64,000 nt of DNA from contig NZ_JBCGDC010000013.1 of assembly GCF_042237075.1 (NCBI RefSeq), positions 1-64,000 of the forward strand, given 5' to 3'. The notes beneath the pieces were generated by a model. It saw nothing but the letters and a program-made list of their open reading frames with translations, ran no database searches and was not told the DNA's origin. Shown here piece after piece: positions 57,556 through 64,000 of the stretch (positions within the stretch are counted from its first letter, which is position 1; each line of letters starts with the position of its first letter). This DNA comes from Polymorphospora lycopeni. GTDB lineage: Bacteria; Actinomycetota; Actinomycetes; Mycobacteriales; Micromonosporaceae. Made by a program: the position numbers and the translations under genes.

Positions 57556-59910
57556 TCAGCTTCCGGCGGTGACGAGGCGGTACTGGGCCCGTACCTCGGA
57601 CGGGGTGACCACGCGGTCGAGGAACATCAGGGCGTCCATCCGGCAGTCGCACGGGTTCTGTTCCCGGGTGTCCTGCGGGTAGGAGCCGCCGATCTTGATG
57701 CCGCGCGGGTCGGTCGGCGAGGTGTAGTGCGGTCCCTCACCGCCGACCTGCCACGGGTCGCCGGTCGCGGTGTAGAAGCCGTCGACCTTCTCGCCGTTGC
57801 GGTACAGCGCCATCGTTCCCTTGTCGAAGTCGAACGTGGCGGTCAGGTGCACCCATTCGTTCTGCGGCAGCAGGGTGCGCCAGTCCTCGCTGGCGGCGAA
57901 CGTCTGCGAGGCGCCGCCGTCGAGCCGGCGGCCGAGCGCCACCAGGCGCAGTTCACCGTTGACGTTGATCAGCTCCAGCAGGGCGCGGACGCCGTGGCCG
58001 TCGGAGTCGCCGGTGAGGATGCCGGCCAGGCCGATGGCGTTGTAGCGGTCGTCGGGGTTGGCGGTGTTGGAGTTCAGCGCCGGGCTGTGCGGACCGGTCA
58101 GTTTGAACCAGCCCATCACCGTGGTGCCCTTGGTCCGGTTGAAGGCGTTCAGCGTCGGTACGCCGTTCTGGTTGAAGATCCCGGCCTTCCAGTCGTCGTT
58201 GCCGGCGACGGTCGGGTTGACCTGCTTGGTCTGGATCGACGTGTTGCTGCCCGGGTAGGCGCCGTCCTTGACCCGCATCTCCGGCCCGCCGTTGACGAGG
58301 CGGATGTTGGTCCCGGAGTAGCCCTTGTCGAGTTCCAGGGCGCGGTCCGGCGGGAAGATCGTCTCGAAGTCGTAGTAGGCGGCCAGGCTCCGCTCGATGC
58401 TGGGGTGCACGTCGGGGTTGGCCTTGACCCGGCGGGTGTCGGTGACCTTCCAGATCTTGCCGTTGGCCTTCGACAGCAGGTAGAGCTCGCCGTCGGCGTC
58501 GGTGCCGAAGCGCAGGTCGACGCGGCCGTCGCCGGCCAGGTCCTGGGTGTTCACCCGGTTTCCGGCCTGGTCGAAGAGGTGCAGCTGGTGGAGCTTGGCG
58601 AGCTTGTCCTTGTTGCGGCGCATCTGGTTCGCCTCGGTGTAGAACACCCGGCCCTCGACCAGGTCGCCGAAGACGTACCTGCCGCGCAGGGCCGGCAGGT
58701 CGCCGCGGTAGACGAAGCCGCCGCTGATGGCATGGCCGCTGTCGCTGGTGCACGGCCAGCCGGCCGGCGGGTCGTGGTCGTAGGCGGCGACCGGGTAGAC
58801 GTAGCCGCGGTCGTTGTTCGGCAGCGGGTAGAGGTTGCAGCGGTCGTTCTTGTCGAAGACGAAGGCGCCCTCGCGTACGCTCCAGCCGAGGTTGTCGCCG
58901 GCGCGGACCTCGTACACGGCCTCGATGGCGTGCTCGCCGATGTGGCCGAGGAACATCCGGTTGTTGGTGCCCGGGTCCCAGCTGAACCGGTGCGGGTCGC
59001 GCATCCCGTACGCGTAGATCTCGTCGAGGGCACCGGCCTTCTTGACGAACGGGTTCTTCTTCGGGATGCCCCAGCGGCCGGTGGTGCTGTTGGTGCCGAG
59101 CGGGTCGATGCGCAGGATCTTGCCCTGCGGGGTGCCGAGGTTCTGCGGCTCGTCGGTGTTCACCCCGATGCCGCCGTCGCCGACGGCGAGGTAGAGCAGG
59201 CCGTAGTCGTCGTCGCGGGGCTTCGCGGTCGGGTTGAAGTCGATCTGCTGGATGGCGTGGATGTAGGTGGCGAACCCGATCCGCATGACCTCGCGCCGGG
59301 TGCCGCTGAATGTGTCGGCGGCCGGGTCGGTCGCCGTCCACTCGGTGACCACGCTGTGCACGACGGTGTTCGGCTGGGTGGTGAAGTCGGGGGTCTTCGA
59401 GGTCAGTGCGGCGCCGGCCTCGGTGTGCGTGGTGTAAAACTTGCCGTTCTGGGCGAATTTCGGGTGGAACGTCACGAAACCGAACCCGCTGCCCAGGCCG
59501 CGGCCGGACCAGAAGTCGGGGGCGAACGTGGCGCCGACGTCGAGGTAGTCGTGGTTGACGCCGTTCTCGACCAGGTAGAGCTTGCCGTTGAGGTCGGGTA
59601 CGTAGAGCCGGCCGGACCCGTCCGGGACCTCGCCGAGGTAGTTGATCCGGGCGTGTCGCACCAGGCGCTGGTCGGTCGGCGTCGGAACCGGCTCCGACTT
59701 CGGGAAGCTCGCGAACTCCTCGACGACCAGGCCGAGGGTGGCCGGGGTCGGGTCCTCGGGAATCGGGTCGGTGATCGGGGCGTTGTTCGAGTTCGGCGCG
59801 CTGTTCGGGGTGGCGCCGGCGGGGGTCGCGGGCAGCGTGGCCACCAGCACCGCGGCGGCGGCGAGGGCGATGCTCCGGTGCCGTTTCTGCAGCCATCTGG
59901 GCTTCGACAA
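57556..59910 (-). CDS. Secreted PQQ-type sugar dehydrogenase-like propeller with C-terminal LamG domain
   Basis: The protein of about 784 residues has a signal peptide (RSIALAAAAVLVATLPATPA) and a six-bladed propeller of the glucose/sorbosone dehydrogenase family (LYLAVGDGGIGVNTDEPQNL, GKILRIDPLG, YAYGMRDPHRFSWDPGTNNR, GDNLGWSVREGAFVF). From about residue 490 a LamG/concanavalin-like domain follows (YYDFETIFPP, TTVMGWFKLTG, NEWVHLTATFDFDKGTMALY). The start is probably TTG 59910; no ATG or GTG lies between the operators and the signal peptide. It is a single-gene unit under three LacI-type boxes, suggesting induction by a sugar. Confidence 0.83.
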   Translation of the reverse strand: MSKPRWLQKRHRSIALAAAAVLVATLPATPAGATPNSAPNSNNAPITDPIPEDPTPATLGLVVEEFASFPKSEPVPTPTDQRLVRHARINYLGEVPDGSGRLYVPDLNGKLYLVENGVNHDYLDVGATFAPDFWSGRGLGSGFGFVTFHPKFAQNGKFYTTHTEAGAALTSKTPDFTTQPNTVVHSVVTEWTATDPAADTFSGTRREVMRIGFATYIHAIQQIDFNPTAKPRDDDYGLLYLAVGDGGIGVNTDEPQNLGTPQGKILRIDPLGTNSTTGRWGIPKKNPFVKKAGALDEIYAYGMRDPHRFSWDPGTNNRMFLGHIGEHAIEAVYEVRAGDNLGWSVREGAFVFDKNDRCNLYPLPNNDRGYVYPVAAYDHDPPAGWPCTSDSGHAISGGFVYRGDLPALRGRYVFGDLVEGRVFYTEANQMRRNKDKLAKLHQLHLFDQAGNRVNTQDLAGDGRVDLRFGTDADGELYLLSKANGKIWKVTDTRRVKANPDVHPSIERSLAAYYDFETIFPPDRALELDKGYSGTNIRLVNGGPEMRVKDGAYPGSNTSIQTKQVNPTVAGNDDWKAGIFNQNGVPTLNAFNRTKGTTVMGWFKLTGPHSPALNSNTANPDDRYNAIGLAGILTGDSDGHGVRALLELINVNGELRLVALGRRLDGGASQTFAASEDWRTLLPQNEWVHLTATFDFDKGTMALYRNGEKVDGFYTATGDPWQVGGEGPHYTSPTDPRGIKIGGSYPQDTREQNPCDCRMDALMFLDRVVTPSEVRAQYRLVTAGS

Positions 59911-59940
59911 GGTAAGCCAACCAATCCGTCGTAGTAGCCA

Positions 59941-59976
59941 GAGAGCGCTTGCGAAAGCGCTTTCGTAAGCGCTTTC
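59941..59976. promoter_or_regulatory. Three abutting 12-base LacI-type operator boxes
   Basis: The boxes are GAGAGCGCTTGC (59941-59952), GAAAGCGCTTTC (59953-59964, perfect palindrome) and GTAAGCGCTTTC (59965-59976), directly joined. All keep the AGCGCTT core with central CG. They lie between the -10 box and the TTG start of the secreted dehydrogenase gene. The cognate LacI protein is not in the window: the two seen here have other motifs upstream. Confidence 0.85.
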
Positions 59977-59978
59977 AC

Positions 59979-60008
59979 ACCATAGAGGCTGCTGACTGCG
60001 TGCGGCAA
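59979..60008 (-). promoter_or_regulatory. Promoter of the secreted dehydrogenase gene
   Basis: On the minus strand TTGCCG (60003-60008) and TATGGT (59979-59984) are 18 bases apart. The triple operator starts two bases after the -10 box, so it covers the start site. Confidence 0.6.
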
Positions 60009-60184
60009 GCGTCACATGTAACTAGATCGAAATCCGCGGGTAATCCAGGTCCGGCCACCGGCCGGTCGCCGACCGATGTCCGACCGGCCGGTTAGGCTCA
60101 CGGGCGGCGTCCCACCGGACGCCACCGGAACGAACAGGCCCGAAAGCGGGTGAGCCCACCTGCCAGAGCTGGGAGTACGACGAG

Positions 60185-62257
60185 TTGACCGCACAGCCCG
60201 AGGCCCTCTACGGGGCTGACGACCTCACCCACCTCGAGGGTCTGGACGCCGTCCGCAAGCGGCCCGGCATGTACATCGGGTCCACCGACAGTCGCGGTGT
60301 CGGGCACCTCGTCAACGAGATCCTCGACAACTCCACCGACGAGGGCGTCGCCGGGCACGCCACCCGTGTCGAGGTGACCCTGCACGCCGACGGGTCGGTG
60401 CAGGTCGACGACGACGGCCGTGGCATCCCCACCGACCGGCACGCCAAGTCCGGCCTGTCCGGCGTCGAGCTGGTGCTCACCCGGCTGCACGCCGGCGGCA
60501 AGTTCGGCGGCTCCGGCTACAAGACCTCCGGCGGCCTGCACGGCGTCGGCGCCTCGGCGGTCAACGCCCTGGCCCGGCGCTTCGACGTCACCGTACGCCG
60601 CGGTGGGCAGGTGCACGAGATGTCGTTCCGGCACGGCGTACCCGGGGTCTTCGACGGCCCCGACCCCGACGCCCCGCACACGCCCGAGTCCGGGCTGCGG
60701 ATCGCCCGCAAGATGAAGCGCGGCGAGGCGACCGGCACCTCCATCCGCTACTGGCACGACGCCCGCTACTTCGAGTCCGGCGCCGCCCTCGACGTCGCCG
60801 CCGTACGCGCCAAGCTGCGCAACACCGCGTTCCTCGTGCCCGGCGTCACCTACGTCCTGCGTGACCTGACCGGTGACGCGTCGCAGGGCGACGGTCCGAC
60901 CGAGGAGGTCTTCCACTTCCCCAGCGGGCTGACCGACATGGTGGAGTTCCTCGCCCCGACCGGCGAGAAGGCCGTCTCCGGCACCCTGGTCATCACCGGT
61001 GAGGGCACCTACAAGGAGAACGCCGCCGACGAGAGCGGCGTCATGCAGGCCGGCGTCGAACGGCGGGCCGAGGTCGAGGTCGCGCTGCGCTGGGGGACCG
61101 GCTACGAGCGCACCGTCGAGAGCTTCACCAACACCATCCGCAACGCCCACGGCGGCACCCACCGCAAGGGCTTCGAACGCGCCGCCCTGCGCGCCCTCGC
61201 CGACGCCGTGAAGAACACCCGCGGGCTGCTGAAGGCCAAGGAGGACCCGCCGGTCCTCGACGACGTCCTCGAGGGAATGACGGCCGTCATCCACGTCCGC
61301 ATCCCCGAGCCGCAGTTCACCTCGCAGACCAAGGACGAACTGTCCACCGCCGGGATCACCCGGGTCATCCAGACCGTCGTCGAGCGGCAGCTGCGGTCCT
61401 GGCTGGACGACCGGCGCAGCCGGGCCGAGGTCCGCACCGTACTGCAGAAGATCGTCGACGCGTCCCGGGTCCGGCTCACCCAGAAGCAGCAGAAGGACGC
61501 CGCCCGGCGCAAGACCGCCCTGGAGGGCGCGTCGATGCCGCCGAAGCTGGTCGACTGCCGCTCGACCGGGATCGGCCGCAGCGAACTGTTCATCGTCGAG
61601 GGTGACAGCGCGCTCGGCACCGCCCGGCTGGCCCGCTCGTCGGAATACCAGGCGCTGCTCCCGATCCGGGGCAAGATCCTCAACGTGCAGAAGGCCAACC
61701 TGCAACAGGTCCTCGACAACGCCGAGTGCTCGGCGATCGTCCAGGTCCTCGGCGCCGGCTCGGGCCGCACCTTCGACCTGGACGCGCTGCGCTACGGCCG
61801 GGTGCTGATCATGGCCGACGCCGACGTCGACGGCTCGCACATCCGTACCCTGCTGATCACCCTGTTCGCCAAGTACATGCGGCCGGTGATCGAGGCCGGA
61901 CGGCTTTACGCGGCGATGCCGCCCCTGCACAAGATCACCACCAAGGGCCGCAACACCCAGACGATCTACACGTACACCCAGGCCGAGATGACCGGCACCG
62001 TCGCCCGGCTGGAGAAGGCCGGCAAGCAGGTCGTCACGCCGATCCCGCGGTTCAAGGGTCTGGGCGAGATGAACGCCGACGAACTGTGGGAGACCACGAT
62101 GAACCCGGCCAGCCGCGCCGTACGGCGGATCACGCTGGACGACGTCGAGGCCGCCGAACGGGTTCTCGAACTGCTGATGGGGGAGAAGGTCGAACCCCGC
62201 AAGAACTGGCTCATCGAGTCGGCCGACCGGGTCGACCAGGAGACGATCGACGCCTGA
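60185..62257 (+). CDS. parE: DNA topoisomerase IV-like subunit B (GHKL ATPase)
   Basis: The 690-residue type IIA topoisomerase subunit has the GHKL ATPase (VRKRPGMYIGSTDSRGVGHL, NEILDNSTDEG, DDGRGIPTDRH, GGLHGVGASAVNALA), a transducer domain, and a TOPRIM region with EGDSALGTARLARSSEYQAL, LPIRGKILNVQKAN and DADVDGSHIRTLL, then PRFKGLGEMNADELWETTMN. The EGDSALGTAR form is closer to actinobacterial ParE/TopoM-type proteins than to housekeeping GyrB (EGDSAGGSAK). The start is TTG 60185 with GGGAG ten bases upstream. Subunit A follows after 52 bases. Confidence 0.92.
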   Translation: MTAQPEALYGADDLTHLEGLDAVRKRPGMYIGSTDSRGVGHLVNEILDNSTDEGVAGHATRVEVTLHADGSVQVDDDGRGIPTDRHAKSGLSGVELVLTRLHAGGKFGGSGYKTSGGLHGVGASAVNALARRFDVTVRRGGQVHEMSFRHGVPGVFDGPDPDAPHTPESGLRIARKMKRGEATGTSIRYWHDARYFESGAALDVAAVRAKLRNTAFLVPGVTYVLRDLTGDASQGDGPTEEVFHFPSGLTDMVEFLAPTGEKAVSGTLVITGEGTYKENAADESGVMQAGVERRAEVEVALRWGTGYERTVESFTNTIRNAHGGTHRKGFERAALRALADAVKNTRGLLKAKEDPPVLDDVLEGMTAVIHVRIPEPQFTSQTKDELSTAGITRVIQTVVERQLRSWLDDRRSRAEVRTVLQKIVDASRVRLTQKQQKDAARRKTALEGASMPPKLVDCRSTGIGRSELFIVEGDSALGTARLARSSEYQALLPIRGKILNVQKANLQQVLDNAECSAIVQVLGAGSGRTFDLDALRYGRVLIMADADVDGSHIRTLLITLFAKYMRPVIEAGRLYAAMPPLHKITTKGRNTQTIYTYTQAEMTGTVARLEKAGKQVVTPIPRFKGLGEMNADELWETTMNPASRAVRRITLDDVEAAERVLELLMGEKVEPRKNWLIESADRVDQETIDA

Positions 62258-62309
62258 CCGGCGTCACCCTGTCCGAACCCCCCGGTACGTCCGAACAGAA
62301 GGCTGAACC

Positions 62310-64000
62310 ATGGCACGCCGCAAGGGCAACCAACCCAAGGTAGACCTGTCCGCGTTCGACCAGGCCGGTGCGCGGATCATCGACAATCCGCTCACCACCG
62401 AGGTCGAGGACTCCTACCTGGAGTACGCCTATTCGGTCATCCACTCGCGTGCGCTGCCCGACGCCCGCGACGGCCTCAAGCCGGTGCACCGGCGCATCCT
62501 GTTCTCGATGAGCGAGCAGGGCTACCGCCCCGACCGCCCGCACGTGAAGTCGGCCCGCGTCGTCGGTGACACCATGGGTAAGTACCACCCGCACGGCGAC
62601 ACCGCGATCTACGACGCCATGGTCCGGCTCGCCCAGGACTTCTCGCTCAACACCCCGTTGATCGACGGCCACGGCAACTTCGGCTCACCCGACGACGGAC
62701 CCGCCGCCTCCCGCTACACCGAGGCCCGGATGTCGCGCGAGGCGATGCTGCTCGTCGGCGAACTCGGCGAGGACACCATCGACTTCAAGGCCAACTACGA
62801 CGGCTCGCTGGAAGAGCCGACCGTGTTGCCGGCCGCGTTCCCCAACCTGCTGGTCAACGGCACCTCCGGGATCGCGGTCGGGATGGCGACCAACATGATC
62901 CCGCACAACCTCGGCGAGGTCGTCGCCGCCGCCCGCTGGCTGATCAGACACCCCGACGCCAGCCTCGACAAGCTCATGGAGTTCGTACCCGGCCCCGACC
63001 TGCCCACCGGCGGCATGCTGCTCGGCCTCGACGAGGTCCGCCGCGCCTACGAGACCGGACGCGGTGTCGTCCGCATGCGGGCCAAGGTCGAGATCGGCCC
63101 GGTCGAGGGCAGCCGCGGCCGGCAGGCGATCACCGTCGTCGAGCTGCCGTACGGCGTCGGCGCCGAGAAGGTCATCGAGGCGGTCACCGACGAGGTACGC
63201 GGCAAGCCGATCACCTCCGGCCCCCGCCGCGGCCAGCGGCAGGCGGCCCGTCTGCAGGGCGTCGCCGACGTCAAGGACCTCACCGACCGGGAGAACGGCA
63301 CCCGGCTCGTCATCGAGTGCAAGGTCGGCGTCAACCCGCAGGCCCTGCTCGCCGACCTCTACCGGCTCACCCCGCTGGAGCAGTCGTTCGGCGTCAACAA
63401 CCTCGTCCTCGTCGACGGCCAGCCCCGCACCCTCGGCCTCAAGCCGCTGCTCGACGTGTTCCTCGCCCACCGCTACGACGTGGTGACCCGGCGCAGCAGC
63501 TTCCGCCGCCGCAAGCGGCAGGAACGCCTCCACCTGGTCGACGGCCTGCTCATCGCCCTCATCGACATCGACCGGGTGGTGGCGCTGATCCGCGGCAGCG
63601 ACAACGTCCAGGCCGCCAAAGAGGCACTGATCAGCGAGTTCTCGCTCACCGAGATCCAGGCCACCTACATCCTCGACACCCCGCTGCGCCGGCTGACCCG
63701 CTTCGACCGCATCGAACTCGAAACCGAGCAGGAGCGGCTGCGCGGCGAGATCGCCGAACTGTCGAAGATCCTCGACGACGAGTCGGTGCTGAAGAAGGTC
63801 GTCTCCGACGAGTTGGCCGCCGTCGCCAAGGAGTTCTCCACGCCCCGGCGCACCACGCTGATCGACGGCGACCTCAAGGAGGTCCTCGCCGCGTCCGCGC
63901 CGGCCGGCCCGCTCGAGGTCGCCGACGACCCCTGCCAGGTCATCCTGTCCACGTCCGGGCTCGTCGCCCGGACCGCCGCCGAGTCCGAGGAGGCGACCGA
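62310..64000 (+). CDS. parC: DNA topoisomerase IV-like subunit A, cut by the window end
   Basis: The first 563 codons are present, from ATG 62310 (MARRKGNQPKVDLSAFDQAG). LEYAYSVIHSRALPDARDGL, KPVHRRILFSM, VVGDTMGKYHPHGDTAIYDA and DDGPAASRYTEARMS contain the winged-helix domain and the DNA-cleaving tyrosine (SRYTEARM). The tower and coiled-coil region (RRRKRQERLHLVDGLLIALI) follow, and the window ends near the C-terminal DNA-wrapping domain. With subunit B it forms the A2B2 enzyme that passes one duplex through another. Confidence 0.95.
   Translation, partial: MARRKGNQPKVDLSAFDQAGARIIDNPLTTEVEDSYLEYAYSVIHSRALPDARDGLKPVHRRILFSMSEQGYRPDRPHVKSARVVGDTMGKYHPHGDTAIYDAMVRLAQDFSLNTPLIDGHGNFGSPDDGPAASRYTEARMSREAMLLVGELGEDTIDFKANYDGSLEEPTVLPAAFPNLLVNGTSGIAVGMATNMIPHNLGEVVAAARWLIRHPDASLDKLMEFVPGPDLPTGGMLLGLDEVRRAYETGRGVVRMRAKVEIGPVEGSRGRQAITVVELPYGVGAEKVIEAVTDEVRGKPITSGPRRGQRQAARLQGVADVKDLTDRENGTRLVIECKVGVNPQALLADLYRLTPLEQSFGVNNLVLVDGQPRTLGLKPLLDVFLAHRYDVVTRRSSFRRRKRQERLHLVDGLLIALIDIDRVVALIRGSDNVQAAKEALISEFSLTEIQATYILDTPLRRLTRFDRIELETEQERLRGEIAELSKILDDESVLKKVVSDELAAVAKEFSTPRRTTLIDGDLKEVLAASAPAGPLEVADDPCQVILSTSGLVARTAAESEEAT

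Noticed and set aside
57199..59934. A 900-codon plus-strand open frame opposite the secreted dehydrogenase gene
   Set aside because: The product is Val/Gly/Arg-rich with no recognisable domain; the minus strand has a signal peptide and known propeller motifs.
1..64000. CRISPR arrays, tRNA or rRNA genes, insertion sequences and integrases
   Set aside because: No regularly spaced repeats, no cloverleaf candidates, and no transposase or integrase motifs were recognised while reading both strands.

Overview
The window is a very GC-rich (about 70% or more), densely packed actinobacterial chromosome segment. Strong third-position GC, many GTG and some TTG starts, promoters without leaders, several LacI-type sugar regulons, sugar ABC operons with no ATPase of their own, and a second topoisomerase IV-like pair suggest a filamentous actinomycete, most plausibly Micromonosporaceae. 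That family placement is inference. No rRNA, tRNA, transposase or CRISPR array was seen. The assembly has gaps at 17225-17300 and 35115-35224 and a one-base join at 23155.

Layout. (1) 1-3865: a heme-acquisition operon, with the C-terminal anchor of a surface protein, then hmuT, hmuU, hmuV and heme oxygenase. (2) 3999-14451: an island of conflict-type genes. The plus strand carries a radical SAM/SPASM protein, a TIR protein, a cupin and a tandem RNase III-like/dsRBD protein with broken catalytic motifs. The minus strand, convergent, carries an operon of a membrane-helix protein, a STAND/NACHT-like NTPase and a WD40 protein ending in a NYN-like domain. This is the best candidate for an undescribed system. 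(3) 14619-18413: lutABC for L-lactate oxidation and a divergent GntR/FadR regulator, with a palindromic operator between them. (4) 18507-31740: a rhamnose and pectin side-chain regulon, with an ABC importer, a secreted GH43, a GH42 beta-galactosidase, rhaM-rhaI-rhaD/SDR-rhaB and a LacI regulator. Matching TGAAACG-type operators sit before both operons and before the regulator. (5) 31946-48984: a second LacI regulon, probably for arabinosides. It has an importer, a GH127 beta-L-arabinofuranosidase and two very large secreted multidomain hydrolases with a shared C-terminal module, followed by two secreted proteins resembling a WxL/DUF916 pair. Sites related to GTTAGCGCTAAC mark three promoters. 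(6) 49006-55866: a LysR regulator with a 2,2-dialkylglycine decarboxylase-like aminotransferase, a GH43 xylosidase-type enzyme, a VOC protein, an NAD kinase and a DUF418 membrane protein. (7) 55867-57555: a gene-poor stretch with a signal peptidase remnant, a GNAT acetyltransferase and small ORFs. (8) 57556-60008: a secreted sugar-dehydrogenase-like propeller with a LamG domain, preceded by three abutting LacI-type operator boxes. (9) 60185-64000: topoisomerase IV-like subunits B and A, the latter cut by the window end.

The sugar sections fit together as plant-polymer use. Secreted GH43/GH42/GH127-type enzymes release arabinose, galactose and rhamnose units, importers that probably borrow a shared MsiK-type ATPase bring oligosaccharides in, and cytoplasmic enzymes finish the breakdown under two separate LacI regulators. 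All family assignments are from reading motifs and domain order; no database search was run.
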